Shown here piece after piece: positions 1 to 9,471 of a DNA stretch of 64,000 nucleotides. Within the stretch, counting starts at the first letter, position 1. Each line of letters starts with the position of its first letter. The stretch is from Sulfurihydrogenibium azorense Az-Fu1 (GTDB taxonomy: Bacteria > Aquificota > Aquificia > Aquificales > Hydrogenothermaceae). The notes under the pieces were generated by a model. It saw only the letters and a list, made by a program, of their open reading frames with translations, had not been told where the DNA came from and searched no databases. The position numbers were made by a program, and so were the translations under genes. The stretch covers positions 742,003-806,002 of the forward strand of contig NC_012438.1 of NCBI RefSeq assembly GCF_000021545.1. The letters run 5' to 3'.

Positions 1-2
1 AA

Positions 3-854
3 TCACCCCAGAGATTGGTCTATATAAATAGATACCTAGAGCCTTTAAAAGATAAACTTGTCCATATCAGTCCAAGAAGGGCAACTGTAAAAGAGATAAC
101 CCTGATACACGATACTTACTATCCTCAGGAGATTATGGATTTTTGCTCTGCAGGAGGAGGCTACTTAGACCCGGACACCCATGTAGGTATTCACTCTTAC
201 GATGCAGCTGTTATGGCTGTTGGTGCAGGTTTACAAGCTGTAGATAAGATACTATCAAATGAGGTAGAAAGGGTTTTTTGTGCAGTTAGACCCCCAGGCC
301 ACCACGCCGAAAAGGACAAAGCCATGGGATTTTGTATTTTTAACAATATAGCAATCACTGCAAGGTACGCTCAAAGTAAAGGTTTTAAAAAAGTTTTTAT
401 AATAGATTTTGATGCTCACCATGGAAATGGAACCCAGAAAGCCTTTTACGATGATGATACAGTTTTTTACTTTTCAACCCATGAGTACCCCTTTTACCCG
501 GGAACAGGCTCAAAAGATGAAAAAGGAGTAGGAAAAGGCTACGGCTACACTTACAACGTACCACTACCAGCAGGAACAGGAGATGATGTTTACTTACAAA
601 TCTACCAAGAAGAACTACCACCTTTGGTAAAATCCTTTGATCCTGATATAATACTTGTATCAGCAGGATACGACCTACACGAAGATGACCCTCTTACATA
701 CTTAGAAGTAAGTACAGAAGGTATAGGGAAAATTGTAGAAAGCATACTACAGCTAAAAGACGTGCCTTACATATTTATGTTAGAGGGTGGTTATAACTTA
801 GATGCCATAGGAGAAAGTGTAAAACTTACAATAGAAAAGATGTTAGAGGTTTAG
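3..854 (+). CDS. Histone-deacetylase-family (acetoin utilisation-like) deacetylase, 5' end outside window
   Basis: Zinc-dependent deacetylase of the arginase/deacetylase fold, the family that includes AcuC, acetylpolyamine amidohydrolases and histone deacetylases. Visible family signatures are RPPGHHAEKDKAMGFC (the paired active-site histidines), DFDAHHGNGTQ (metal-binding Asp/His) and the late SAGYDLHEDDPL. The reading frame is open to the first base, and the residues SPQRL just before the first possible start (TTG at 15) match the family's N-terminal SPERL segment. The true start therefore lies upstream of the window and only a short N-terminal piece is missing. The stop TAG directly abuts the murE ATG, so the two are probably cotranscribed. 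The natural substrate cannot be told from sequence. Confidence 0.85.
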   Translation, partial: SPQRLVYINRYLEPLKDKLVHISPRRATVKEITLIHDTYYPQEIMDFCSAGGGYLDPDTHVGIHSYDAAVMAVGAGLQAVDKILSNEVERVFCAVRPPGHHAEKDKAMGFCIFNNIAITARYAQSKGFKKVFIIDFDAHHGNGTQKAFYDDDTVFYFSTHEYPFYPGTGSKDEKGVGKGYGYTYNVPLPAGTGDDVYLQIYQEELPPLVKSFDPDIILVSAGYDLHEDDPLTYLEVSTEGIGKIVESILQLKDVPYIFMLEGGYNLDAIGESVKLTIEKMLEV

Positions 855-2327
855 ATGAAAGAGCTTCAAGACTTACTTACAGGCGAGAAAGTAGTAAATT
901 TAGGAAAAAGTCAAGTTGTAAAAGGTATAACAAATAACAGTAGTAAAGTACAAAAAGATTACGCCTTTTTTGCTATAAAAGGGAATTCTACAGATGGGCA
1001 TCACTTTATAGAAGACGCTATAACTAAAGGTGCAAGTACTGTTTTTATTCAAGATACATCAATCATTGATACATTGAAAAGAAAATATCCCTACATAAAT
1101 ATAGTCTTTTCAGAAAATACGAGAAAAAGTCTTGCTACAGCTTCAAACAAATTTTACAATGAACCTTCAAAGTACTTAAAAGTTATAGGCATTACTGGAA
1201 CAAACGGGAAAACTTCAGTCTCTAACCTACTTGCCCAGTACTACGAAAATGCAGGATACAAAGTAGGAGTAATAGGAACTATAAACTACCGTATAGGAGA
1301 TGAAATTTTATCGTCAGGGCACACAACCCCAGACCCTGTCCAATGGTTTGAAACCCTCAACCTTATGAAAGAAAAAGGGTGTGATGTAGTGGTTGCAGAA
1401 GTCTCTTCCCATGCAGCTCACCAGTTTAGAGTTTACTCAACCCTATTCCACGGAGGCATCTTTACAAACCTAACTCAAGACCACTTAGACTATCACGGAA
1501 CTATGGAAAACTACTTTTTAGCAAAAAGAGAGTTTTTCAACCAGATACAACTTTTCAACGATAAAGCTATAGCAAGTGTAAACATAGATGACCCTTACGG
1601 AAAAAGAATATACAACGACTTTAAAGAAAAGATAGACTTTATAACATACGGATTTGAGGGAGAATTTAAGATAAAAGACTACAACCTGTCCCTTTTTGAA
1701 ACACTGTTTAATATAGAATATAAAGGAAAGACTTTAAACTTTAAAACAAAACTCAGAGGACTGTTTAACGTTTACAACCTTTCAGCTTCTATATCTTTTT
1801 TAATCAAAGATGGATTTGATATAGACTTTCTAAAAGATAAGACTTTAGACCTAAAACCAATTAGAGGTAGGTTTGAGGTTGTAGAGGCAAAAGATTTTAT
1901 AGTTGTAATAGACTATGCCCATACACCAGATGCACTTGAAAATATTTTAAAATCTCTAAACCAGATAAAACAAAATAGAGTAATCACAGTCTTTGGAGCC
2001 GGAGGTAATAGAGATAGGACTAAAAGACCATTAATGGGAAAAGTTGCACAAGATTTTTCTGACATAGTTATACTAACATCAGACAACCCAAGATTTGAAG
2101 ACCCAAACCAAATAATAAAGGATATATTAGAAGGCATAACCCAAAAGTCTAAAGTTATAGTAGAGCCAGATAGAAAAAAAGCTATAGAGTATGCCATAAA
2201 AACGGCTCAAAAAGGAGATATAGTACTAATAGCCGGGAAAGGACACGAAAACTACCAAATAATCAAGGACCAAGTCATACCCTTTGATGACAAAGAAGTA
2301 GTTAATCAGATACTTAAGGAGATTTAA
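855..2327 (+). CDS. murE: UDP-N-acetylmuramoyl-L-alanyl-D-glutamate--2,6-diaminopimelate ligase
   Basis: Cytoplasmic Mur ligase that adds the third amino acid to the peptidoglycan stem peptide using ATP. The 490-residue length is normal. The N-terminal UDP-substrate domain is followed by the P-loop [10 protein letters not shown] near residue 112, the central ligase domain and the C-terminal domain. That last domain carries DNPRFEDP, the DNPR motif typical of meso-diaminopimelate-adding enzymes; lysine-adding MurE enzymes differ there. The ATG follows the upstream stop with no gap, and the next gene begins one base after its stop, so it sits inside a tight operon. No other mur genes are in view, so it appears separated from a classic dcw cluster. 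Confidence 0.95.
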   Translation: MKELQDLLTGEKVVNLGKSQVVKGITNNSSKVQKDYAFFAIKGNSTDGHHFIEDAITKGASTVFIQDTSIIDTLKRKYPYINIVFSENTRKSLATASNKFYNEPSKYLKVIGITGTNGKTSVSNLLAQYYENAGYKVGVIGTINYRIGDEILSSGHTTPDPVQWFETLNLMKEKGCDVVVAEVSSHAAHQFRVYSTLFHGGIFTNLTQDHLDYHGTMENYFLAKREFFNQIQLFNDKAIASVNIDDPYGKRIYNDFKEKIDFITYGFEGEFKIKDYNLSLFETLFNIEYKGKTLNFKTKLRGLFNVYNLSASISFLIKDGFDIDFLKDKTLDLKPIRGRFEVVEAKDFIVVIDYAHTPDALENILKSLNQIKQNRVITVFGAGGNRDRTKRPLMGKVAQDFSDIVILTSDNPRFEDPNQIIKDILEGITQKSKVIVEPDRKKAIEYAIKTAQKGDIVLIAGKGHENYQIIKDQVIPFDDKEVVNQILKEI

Positions 2328-2328
2328 A

Positions 2329-2739
2329 ATGGCAATAAAAACACCTTACGTAGCAGTTGACGGCATTATAAAAGTTTTTGATGAAAATGAAAACTTTAAA
2401 GGTATAGTGCTGATAGAAAGAAAAAATCCCCCTTACGGTCTGGCTTTACCGGGAGGGTTTGTAGATGTAGGAGAAAGTGTAGAAGAGGCTTTAATCAGGG
2501 AGATGAAAGAAGAAACAAATTTAGACGTTGAGATAGTGAAACTTTTTAACGTGTATTCAAAACCTGACAGAGACCCAAGATTCCACACAGTTTCTATAGT
2601 TTTTTTGTGTAAAGCCTATGGACAACCTATAGGTAAAGACGATGCAAAGAAAGCTGACGTATATAGGTTAGAAGAGATACCCTTTGAAAAACTTGTATTT
2701 GACCATGGAAAGATACTAAAGGACTTTTTAAACAGTTGA
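2329..2739 (+). CDS. Nudix hydrolase
   Basis: Small (136 aa) Nudix-fold pyrophosphohydrolase. The complete Nudix box is present: a GGFVDVGES start, then [15 protein letters not shown], which supplies the REUXEE core that binds the catalytic divalent metal. The size fits the ADP-ribose or nucleoside diphosphate-X clade, but the substrate cannot be assigned. It starts one base after murE ends. Its stop codon overlaps the -35 element proposed for the thioredoxin gene downstream, so transcription may be re-initiated there. Confidence 0.9.
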   Translation: MAIKTPYVAVDGIIKVFDENENFKGIVLIERKNPPYGLALPGGFVDVGESVEEALIREMKEETNLDVEIVKLFNVYSKPDRDPRFHTVSIVFLCKAYGQPIGKDDAKKADVYRLEEIPFEKLVFDHGKILKDFLNS

Positions 2740-2763
2740 ATATAACTTTAAAATGGTTATAAT
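2736..2763 (+). promoter_or_regulatory. Sigma-70-like promoter for the thioredoxin-TPR gene
   Basis: A -35 box TTGAAT (2736-2741), a 16-bp spacer and a perfect -10 TATAAT (2758-2763) lie 44 bp upstream of the ATG at 2808. The gene also has a strong ribosome site, GGAGGT, about ten bases before the start. The -35 overlaps the stop codon of the Nudix gene. Confidence 0.6.
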
Positions 2764-2807
2764 AAATAATATAAGTAAAGTTTTATAAAGTTTGGAGGTA
2801 GGTAAAA

Positions 2808-3617
2808 ATGATAATAGATGTAAATTCTGAAAACTTTTCAGAAGTTTTAGAAAAGTCTTACGAAAATGTGGTAGTTATTGACTTTTGGGCACCATGGTGT
2901 GGACCTTGTAGAGCTTTAAAACCTATCCTTGAAAAACTTTCTAAAGAGTTTGGTTTTATCCTTGCGAAAGTTAACACTGACGAAAACCCTGATATAGCCC
3001 AAGAGTTTGGTGTTCATGGTATTCCAGATGTAAGGATAATAAAAGACGGAAAAGTAGTTGACAAGTTTGTAGGAGCTCTACCAGAAAGCCAAGTTAGAAA
3101 CATAATCAGTAAATATATAAAGTCCCAAGCAGACAAGATAATAGAAGAAGCAAGTATGATGGTACTATCAGGAAACAGAGAAGGAGCTTACCAGCTATTT
3201 AAAGAAGCTGTAGAAAAATACCCTGAAAACAAAAAACTTGTATTAGAAGCTGCCAAGTTTATGATAAAAACAAACCACCTTGAAGAAGCTGAAAAACTTC
3301 TAAACTCAATAAAAGAGTACGATAAAGAGTACTTTACCCAAGCACAAGCCTTAAAAGAGTTTATCCAACTTAAGAAAGAGTGTGAAACCAAAGATGTAAA
3401 CACAGAATTGGAAAAACTATACGCCCAAGCTTCTTGCTACGCAGTAGAAGAAAATTACGAAGAAGCTCTAAAGTTATTTTTAGAGATAGTAAAACAAGAC
3501 AGAAAGTTTAAAGATGATGGAGCAAGAAAAGCAATGGTATCTATATTTACACTCCTTGGAGAGTCCCATCCACTTACAAAAGAGTACAGGAAAAAACTTG
3601 CAATGTGGTTATACTAA
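2808..3617 (+). CDS. Thioredoxin-domain protein with C-terminal TPR-like region (CnoX/YbbN-like)
   Basis: An N-terminal thioredoxin fold (about residues 1-110) carries the redox motif WAPWCGPCR and the cis-proline region GIPDVRI. The remaining 150 residues are helical and resemble tetratricopeptide repeats (MVLSGNREGAYQLFKEAVEKYPENKKL and similar units). This matches the domain order of E. coli CnoX (YbbN), a chaperone-redox holdase, although CnoX has an SXXC active site whereas here the full CGPC is kept, so it may be a true reductase. No signal peptide is seen, so it is cytoplasmic. Its TAA overlaps the ATG of the LolA-like gene, which implies translational coupling. Confidence 0.85.
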   Translation: MIIDVNSENFSEVLEKSYENVVVIDFWAPWCGPCRALKPILEKLSKEFGFILAKVNTDENPDIAQEFGVHGIPDVRIIKDGKVVDKFVGALPESQVRNIISKYIKSQADKIIEEASMMVLSGNREGAYQLFKEAVEKYPENKKLVLEAAKFMIKTNHLEEAEKLLNSIKEYDKEYFTQAQALKEFIQLKKECETKDVNTELEKLYAQASCYAVEENYEEALKLFLEIVKQDRKFKDDGARKAMVSIFTLLGESHPLTKEYRKKLAMWLY

Positions 3618-4222
3618 TGAGATTCCTAACTTTAATACTAATCCTATTTAACCTGTCCTTCGGACAGGACTTTTTAACTGAATTTCAAAAAAAGTTAAGT
3701 GAGATAAAAGCTTTTGAGTCTGAGTTTACCCAAAAAACCTACCAAGCTGGATTTAAAAACCCTGATATCTTTACGGGAGAACTAAAAGTATCTAAACCAC
3801 TAACTATAAAGTTAGATTACACAAAACCTTACAAACAGACTATATTTATGACAAAAGAAAAAATAATCCTTTACAACCCACAAGAAAACCAAGCTTTAAT
3901 AACATCACCCCAAAACAGCTTGCTTATAACAGATGTTATAACTATTTTTGTTGATAACAAACCGATAAACAAAGTCTTTAACATCAAATCTCAGCAAGAG
4001 AATAAAAACTATGTAATATTGGAACTAATACCTAAAAATGGCAATGATATTAAATCACTGGAGCTTACAATAGAAAAAAACACCTTAAAACTGCAAAAAA
4101 TATCAGCTGTAGATTTAGATGGAAATAGAATAGAAGTAGAGTTTAAAAACTTCAAATACTATAACACACCTTTAAGCTTAGACTTTAAACTACCGAAAAA
4201 TGTAGAAATAATTAGACAGTAA
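3617..4222 (+). CDS. lolA: Outer-membrane lipoprotein carrier protein, LolA-like
   Basis: Periplasmic chaperone that carries lipoproteins from the LolCDE complex to the outer membrane. The chosen ATG at 3617 overlaps the previous stop (TAATG) and gives a clean signal peptide starting MRFLTLILILFNLSFG with cleavage before QDF. A GTG at 3605 would add four residues. The mature part has LolA family features: EFTQKTYQAG..., a GELKVSKPLTIKLDY strand pattern, and a C-terminal KNFKYYNTPLSLDFKLP resembling the family's final strands. At 201 aa the length is typical. Sequence similarity in this family is low, so the call rests on the pattern and the signal peptide. Confidence 0.8.
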   Translation: MRFLTLILILFNLSFGQDFLTEFQKKLSEIKAFESEFTQKTYQAGFKNPDIFTGELKVSKPLTIKLDYTKPYKQTIFMTKEKIILYNPQENQALITSPQNSLLITDVITIFVDNKPINKVFNIKSQQENKNYVILELIPKNGNDIKSLELTIEKNTLKLQKISAVDLDGNRIEVEFKNFKYYNTPLSLDFKLPKNVEIIRQ

Positions 4223-4231
4223 GAGGATGTT

Positions 4232-4672
4232 ATGCTAAGAAAGATTACTTTAACAATTATTTTTGTTTTGTCAGCTTTAACTTTGTTCTTCTTACTAAAA
4301 GGAGATACCAAGTATACCATTACATTTGGTTTTTTAGACTTAACAGTTATAGTTTTTTCAATTTTAGTTTGGTTTAACGATAAATACTACAACGAACAGA
4401 TATCAGAGAGAATCGTATCATTTCCTAAAAAAGAGATGATAAAAGATATTTTACAAAAACAAGCAAACATGCTTAGATTTGACAAAGTAGAGGAATTGCC
4501 AGACGGATACAAAGTTTACAAAGGAAAACAACTTGTTATTGACGCCACTTTTGAAAAAGACGAAAACGGTAATCTCTTACAGATAGATGGAAAGTATATA
4601 GTAAAGTTAAAAGCTCCTGAGTATGTCTTACACAACATCGATAACGAAATCTGGAGTCATATAGGAAAGTAA
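4232..4672 (+). CDS. Small membrane protein of unknown function, two N-terminal TM segments
   Basis: A 146-aa protein I do not recognise. Two hydrophobic segments (about residues 4-22 and 31-48) form a hairpin with a very short periplasmic turn. A soluble, charged domain of about 95 residues follows, ending ...IWSHIGK. It starts nine bases after lolA and ends three bases before the kinase-like gene, so it belongs to the same transcript. The downstream domain has alternating strand-like segments, but no motif that supports a function. Confidence 0.7.
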   Translation: MLRKITLTIIFVLSALTLFFLLKGDTKYTITFGFLDLTVIVFSILVWFNDKYYNEQISERIVSFPKKEMIKDILQKQANMLRFDKVEELPDGYKVYKGKQLVIDATFEKDENGNLLQIDGKYIVKLKAPEYVLHNIDNEIWSHIGK

Positions 4673-4675
4673 AGA

Positions 4676-5275
4676 TTGGTAAAGTTTTCTGATATAAAAC
4701 CTAAAATAGAAAATCCAACAAAAATAGGAGAAGGCTGGAGAGCTGTAGTTTACAGAGGTAAGTTTGAAGGGCAAGATTTAGCCTTTAAAGTAGCATCTGA
4801 AGATATACATAAACATCCTATCCAAAAAGAAGGAATAATACTACAACAGGTAAATAAATACTGTATAGGACCTGTATTTAAGTTTTCCGGAGAAGACTTT
4901 ATAGCTTATAATTACATAGAAGGAAAACCACTTAACGAAGTATTGAGTAAAAATAACTACCAACACCTTATAACTCAACTTTTAGACCAGAGTTTTATTT
5001 TAGATACGTTAAAAATAGACAAAGGAGAGATGCACAGACCTTACGCAAATGTTCTTGTAGATGAGGATTTAAAGCTTTACCTAATAGATTTTGAAAGGGC
5101 AACAAAATCTCTAAAACCAAAGAATGTATTAAATGTTATTCAGTTTATTAGTAGAGGTTTAGACAACAAAGAAGATTTAATAAAACTGCTAAAGATTTAT
5201 AAATTCCACCAGTCTCAAGAAAACTTTGAAAAGTTAAAAGATTATATCTTTACTGTAATTTGTCAGAAAATATAA
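4676..5275 (+). CDS. Archaeal-type Ser/Thr protein-kinase-like protein (COG2112-like)
   Basis: A 199-aa minimal kinase fold. It has a glycine-rich loop (IGEGWRAVVYRG), an invariant-lysine strand (LAFKVA), a hinge (IAYNYIEGKPL), a catalytic loop GEMHRPYANVLV in place of the usual HRD...N, and a metal-binding IDFERA in place of DFG. GE-x-x-RP-x-x-NVLV followed by DFERA is the pattern I associate with the small RIO-like kinases common in archaea. The start is TTG; no ATG or GTG alternative precedes the glycine loop. It is the last gene before the CRISPR operon. The substrate is unknown, and a small-molecule kinase role is possible. Confidence 0.7.
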   Translation: MVKFSDIKPKIENPTKIGEGWRAVVYRGKFEGQDLAFKVASEDIHKHPIQKEGIILQQVNKYCIGPVFKFSGEDFIAYNYIEGKPLNEVLSKNNYQHLITQLLDQSFILDTLKIDKGEMHRPYANVLVDEDLKLYLIDFERATKSLKPKNVLNVIQFISRGLDNKEDLIKLLKIYKFHQSQENFEKLKDYIFTVICQKI

Positions 5276-5285
5276 AAATCTTTGT

Positions 5286-5291
5286 TATAAT
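5286..5291 (+). promoter_or_regulatory. Promoter -10 element for CRISPR locus 1 operon
   Basis: A perfect TATAAT sits inside TTTGTTATAATATCC, 28 bp upstream of the cas6 GTG. A possible -35, TTGTCA (5260-5265), is 20 bp away, which is longer than optimal. A GGAGG ribosome site at about 5309-5313 precedes the start. All cas genes to 13529 follow without a gap larger than about 16 bases. Confidence 0.5.
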
Positions 5292-5319
5292 ATCCTAAAG
5301 ATCTTTTTGGAGGAAATTT

Positions 5320-6117
5320 GTGAGAATAAAAATAACGTTAGAAACTCCAATGATACCATTTTTATACAGACATAGAATACTTTCTTTAATAAAAGAAGCT
5401 CTAAAAAAATCAGATAAAGATTACAAAGACTTTCTATACAAAAATAAAATAACAAAACCTTTTACCTTCAACTTAGTCCCACCCCTTAACAAAGAAATAA
5501 AGGAAGGAGAAATTCAGATAGATAACAACTTTACCGTTAAAGATTACATTTTTTACTCCAAGGACTCTTACTTTAACTTGTTTATATCTTCAGCTGATTA
5601 CAGATTTGTTATTACACTTTACAACGGATTGAAAAATTTAAAAACCTTTGATTTTAGCTCTTATGAAAATATGCTTGTAAACGGTGAGAAGGTTATTCTT
5701 CATATTAAAAGAGTTAACGTTTTAAATGAAAAACCTATAAGAGGTAATAGTGTAGTATTTAAAACAAACGCTCCTATCATCGTAGAGGACAAAAATGACA
5801 ATCCGGTACTTTTCTCAGATAAAAATTTTGAAAAAGAGCTAAACGAGATAACCGATAGAATCCTATCATCTCCTCACATTAAAGGGAAAGGTCTTGAAAA
5901 ACCTTTAAAGTTTGAACCTATAAAAATGGGTAAACAAGTTATTAAACATACACTTAAATCTTTTAGAGAAAAAACAGGAAAACCTGTAATGTATCTAACA
6001 GGAAACACAGGGGTTTTCAGACTTTCAGGTCATCCTAAAGACTTAGAACTCTTATACAAAATAGGTATAGGGAACAGAACAGGACAAGGCTTTGGAATGG
6101 TGGAGGTTTTAGAATAA
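5320..6117 (+). CDS. cas6: CRISPR repeat endoribonuclease Cas6 (locus 1)
   Basis: RAMP-fold nuclease that cuts precursor crRNA within each repeat, leaving an 8-nt 5' handle. Family features seen in the 265 aa are the N-terminal strand RIKITLETP, a histidine-containing early region (YRHRIL), and the C-terminal glycine-rich loop GIGNRTGQGFGMVEVL, the Cas6 hallmark. The start is GTG with a good ribosome site. The stop overlaps the cas8 ATG. It presumably processes the adjacent 29-nt repeats. A second, divergent Cas6 lies at 45448-46194 beside an array with a different repeat. Confidence 0.93.
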   Translation: MRIKITLETPMIPFLYRHRILSLIKEALKKSDKDYKDFLYKNKITKPFTFNLVPPLNKEIKEGEIQIDNNFTVKDYIFYSKDSYFNLFISSADYRFVITLYNGLKNLKTFDFSSYENMLVNGEKVILHIKRVNVLNEKPIRGNSVVFKTNAPIIVEDKNDNPVLFSDKNFEKELNEITDRILSSPHIKGKGLEKPLKFEPIKMGKQVIKHTLKSFREKTGKPVMYLTGNTGVFRLSGHPKDLELLYKIGIGNRTGQGFGMVEVLE

Positions 6118-7838
6118 TGGAAAGAGTTTATCTTGGAGATTGGCTTTATAATGCAGGTATTCTTGGATTTTTAAACATAAATTCTCATTTATGGGAATTA
6201 AACACTATTGGAGACAAACAGGAACTTAAATCAAAAGACGAAAGTTTACTTAAATTTGGCGAGAATTACATAGAATTTGATATACAGATTTTTGATGGAT
6301 TTTCTGAAAGATTTTTTAATTATGCTTTTAACCAGTACGGAAGATATGAAAATGAAAAAAAGAATTTCAAAGAATACATCCAAGATTTAGAATCATTGAA
6401 AAACAATAAAATTTTAGATTATCTAAATAAAAAATATTTTTCCAATAAAAAAGAAAATGCAGAAATTTTAGAAGAAATTCCAATCATAATTTTTAATAAA
6501 TTTGAGAAAATCCTTGAAGGGTTTAAGCTATTAAAAGATAAATTAGGTTCAATTCCTTCTAAAAATGAAATAAAAAAAGACGTAAATCTTTTAATGAATA
6601 TTCTTAAAAAAGCTATAGAAATAATGGAAAAAGATAAACAAGAATTTTGGGAAAGTGACGTTCGAATTTATTTAAGAAATATTTATGGTCAAAAAAGTTT
6701 TTTAAATAAAAGTGTAAACACGAATAGATTTGAAAAATTTTACAAAGATTTTGAAGAACTTTTGAAAGAGAAGAAAGTTAAAAAAGATAAAAAGTTCTTA
6801 TGTATTTCTTGCATGGAAAGAAAGGCTAAAAAGGATACTATTTTTGACACTGGAATTTCTAAATTCTACGGTCTTAATCCAGATGTTATAAATTTTTCAT
6901 GGAATTTCAATCCAAAAATCCCCTTATGTGAAATTTGCGAAATTATTTATTTTTCATATTTTGCAGGTCTAACTCTTATTCAGAAAGACGGAAAAAGAGC
7001 TTTTTATTTTGTTAACTCTGACACCTCTATCATTGACTTAGTAAGTAATAATAGATTATTAAATGGAGTTTTAAAGCCAGATCTCACTGAAAATATTCTC
7101 TTAAACTTTTTTACTCAACTTGTTTTAGAATCTTCTTATCAAAAAGCATATTTCACTGTTCAGAATATATCTGTTTTAGAGCTTGATCTAAACAACGAAA
7201 TTATGCCAAAGGTTTATTCTTTTAATTTATCAAGAAAAAAAGCTGAATTTTTGAAAGAATCAAAAACCAAGGAAAATTTAAAACAACTTTCAAAAGATTA
7301 TTACAAAATAAATAGAAAAAAAGGAGAATTAAAAATTTATATACTCCCAGAAGTTATTTCTTTAATCTTGGAAAATAAACTTTATTTTAATTATTTAAAT
7401 AAAATTTTAAGAATGTTTATAGCTTATCAAAATGGCTCAGAAAGATATGAAACAAATATAAGTCCGTATAAAATTCAAATTTTGAATTTGGTTGTCTCAG
7501 AATTTATTAAAAATATAGGAGGAAAAACTATGAGTGTGTCAGAAAAAGAAATATGGGTAATCTATCAAGAAGGTAAAAAACTTGCAAATATTTTGAGTGA
7601 AAAAAAAGCAGAAAATAAAATCAAATCCATTGCCTATAAGCTTTTAAATTCTCTTAGGATAGGAAATAGTCAACAATTTATGGATATTTTACTTAGAGTT
7701 TATATGGCTTACGGAGAAGTAATTCCTTCTTCATTTATAAAAACTTTGCAGAACAAAGAAGATTTTTATTCTATTGGATACAGTTTTTTAAATGGATTAC
7801 TTTCAAAACAAAACAAGGAGGTAGAAAGTGATGAGTAA
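6117..7838 (+). CDS. cas8b: Type I-B Cascade large subunit Cas8b, Cst1-like CXXC-CXXC protein
   Basis: The large subunit of the type I-B surveillance complex, expected to recognise the PAM. The 573-aa protein begins VYLGDWLYNAGILGF and has two zinc-binding pairs, CISC near residue 230 and CEIC near residue 269. This is the CXXC-CXXC signature of the Cst1 (Tneap) subfamily. The C-terminal half is helical and lysine-rich. It is flanked by cas6 and a Cas7 of the Cst2/DevR type, which supports the subtype. The region is strikingly AT-rich compared with flanking core genes. Confidence 0.88.
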   Translation: MERVYLGDWLYNAGILGFLNINSHLWELNTIGDKQELKSKDESLLKFGENYIEFDIQIFDGFSERFFNYAFNQYGRYENEKKNFKEYIQDLESLKNNKILDYLNKKYFSNKKENAEILEEIPIIIFNKFEKILEGFKLLKDKLGSIPSKNEIKKDVNLLMNILKKAIEIMEKDKQEFWESDVRIYLRNIYGQKSFLNKSVNTNRFEKFYKDFEELLKEKKVKKDKKFLCISCMERKAKKDTIFDTGISKFYGLNPDVINFSWNFNPKIPLCEICEIIYFSYFAGLTLIQKDGKRAFYFVNSDTSIIDLVSNNRLLNGVLKPDLTENILLNFFTQLVLESSYQKAYFTVQNISVLELDLNNEIMPKVYSFNLSRKKAEFLKESKTKENLKQLSKDYYKINRKKGELKIYILPEVISLILENKLYFNYLNKILRMFIAYQNGSERYETNISPYKIQILNLVVSEFIKNIGGKTMSVSEKEIWVIYQEGKKLANILSEKKAENKIKSIAYKLLNSLRIGNSQQFMDILLRVYMAYGEVIPSSFIKTLQNKEDFYSIGYSFLNGLLSKQNKEVESDE

Positions 7839-8757
7839 TCTAAAACCAAAGGGTTTAACAGTCTCAGTAATTTTTGATGCTATGAGTTTGAATTACGGAG
7901 AAAGTACTGGGCACATATCAGAACTAAAAAAACTTTCTCGTTCAGGTGAATTTTTATCGTATGCATCAAGGCAAGCCATTAGATACGATATTTATAGAAT
8001 GTTGAAAGAATTATTCTCAATAGATAGCGATAAAGAAGATCCCTTAACATCAAATCAAAATGTTGTCCAGTTTAAGCCAGAAGCTAACATAAAAGATTAT
8101 ATAGAAGCTGATTTATTTGGATATATGAAAACAGAAAAAAACAGAGGAGCTCTAACTCGTTCCGCAGTTGTAAGGATAACTCCTGCCATATCCCTTGAAC
8201 CTATGTTTTTAGATGTTGAATTTGGAGCAAATCTAAACTTTGCTCAAAGAGCTAAAACGGATCCAGACCTATTCCAATTTGAACATCATTTATCTTTATA
8301 TTCTTATACAATTACAATCGAATTAGATAGAGTAGGTGAAGATCCGAACGATAACATTTCACTTGAACCTTTTGAAAAGGCAAAGAGAATAGGTATGGTT
8401 TTAGATGTATTAAAGGTTCTAAACAGAAACATTAAAGGTAGAATGGAAAGTTTAAATCCTCTTTTTACTATTGGTGGTGTTTATAATGTCAAAAATCCAT
8501 TCTTTTTAGGAAGATTGAAGATAAAATTCAATCCTGAAACAAGAAAATATCTTTTAGAAACACCAGTTATTTCATCTGTTCTTGAAACAAGCTTTAATGG
8601 TGAAAATGTTAGAGATAGTTCTCACATAGGAATTGTAAGTGGATACTGGGAAAATGAAGAAGAAATTAGAAACCTTCTACTCAAAGATAAAATTCACAAT
8701 ATTAATGATTTTTTTGAGTCACTAAAAAAACAAGTAAATGAATATTATGGAGTTTAA
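7831..8757 (+). CDS. cas7: Type I-B Cas7 backbone protein, Cst2/DevR family
   Basis: RNA-binding protein that forms the helical backbone along the crRNA. The start KGLTVSVIFDAMSLNYGES with GHISELKKLSR is characteristic of the DevR/Cst2 Cas7 family, and 308 aa is a normal length. The ATG at 7831 lies eight bases after a strong GGAGGT (7817-7822); a GTG at 7828 is possible. It overlaps the end of cas8b by eight bases, and cas5 starts two bases after its stop. Confidence 0.92.
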   Translation: MSNLKPKGLTVSVIFDAMSLNYGESTGHISELKKLSRSGEFLSYASRQAIRYDIYRMLKELFSIDSDKEDPLTSNQNVVQFKPEANIKDYIEADLFGYMKTEKNRGALTRSAVVRITPAISLEPMFLDVEFGANLNFAQRAKTDPDLFQFEHHLSLYSYTITIELDRVGEDPNDNISLEPFEKAKRIGMVLDVLKVLNRNIKGRMESLNPLFTIGGVYNVKNPFFLGRLKIKFNPETRKYLLETPVISSVLETSFNGENVRDSSHIGIVSGYWENEEEIRNLLLKDKIHNINDFFESLKKQVNEYYGV

Positions 8758-8759
8758 AG

Positions 8760-9470
8760 GTGAAACTTCTTAAAATAAAAGCTTATCAGATTTTTGCAAA
8801 CTATAGAAAACCGATGAGTTTTAACTTCTGGGATAGTTATCCTTTGCCGCCTCTGTCAACTGTTAGGGGATGGTTTCATACTACAATTGGTGTAAATCAA
8901 TATATACCTATTGCTATGAGTATTCAGGGGAAATTTTCATCTGTTGTCCATGATTTACAGACACTTATAAAATTTGATAGAAAAAGAGATAAAGAAAGAG
9001 GAATATTTTTAGAAGGTTTTAATAAAGTATTCTCAAAGTCTCCAACTTATGTGGTAAACATTTATGATATTTCTCTGACTATATATCTTAAAGCAAAAGA
9101 AGAATATCTGAAACTATTTAAAGAAAATCTTCTAAAGAATGAATATCCTTCTCTTGGAAGAAAAGAAGATTTAGTTAGAATCGACTACATAGATTTTATA
9201 GAACCTCAACTTAGGAAATTTTCAAATATTGAAAGGTTTCTAATAAAAAGCGGGGTTTATCTGAATAAAAAAACTGCAGATCTGTTCGGGTTAAGCGGGA
9301 TAAATTACAGAATGAATTTTAAATATGATAAAGAATTATTAGATAAAACAGGCCTTAGATATTTCGAAAAAAAAGATGTTGTTTATGTCGATTCAGGAAC
9401 TTTAAAAAATGGAGAGATTCTATTTGATGAAGCTGATCAAGCGATTATAGATTTGATAGGTGATGAATAA
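8760..9470 (+). CDS. cas5: Type I-B Cas5 (Cas5t-like)
   Basis: The RAMP subunit that caps the 5' handle of the crRNA in Cascade. The N-terminal strand KIKAYQIFANYRKPMSF followed by YPLPPLSTVRGWFH is the Cas5 pattern, in which an aromatic-rich strand leads to a proline-rich PPxSxxRG loop. At 236 aa it is typical. The GTG start directly follows the cas7 stop, and the tail overlaps the region where Cas3 begins. Confidence 0.9.
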   Translation: MKLLKIKAYQIFANYRKPMSFNFWDSYPLPPLSTVRGWFHTTIGVNQYIPIAMSIQGKFSSVVHDLQTLIKFDRKRDKERGIFLEGFNKVFSKSPTYVVNIYDISLTIYLKAKEEYLKLFKENLLKNEYPSLGRKEDLVRIDYIDFIEPQLRKFSNIERFLIKSGVYLNKKTADLFGLSGINYRMNFKYDKELLDKTGLRYFEKKDVVYVDSGTLKNGEILFDEADQAIIDLIGDE

Positions 9471-9471
9471 A

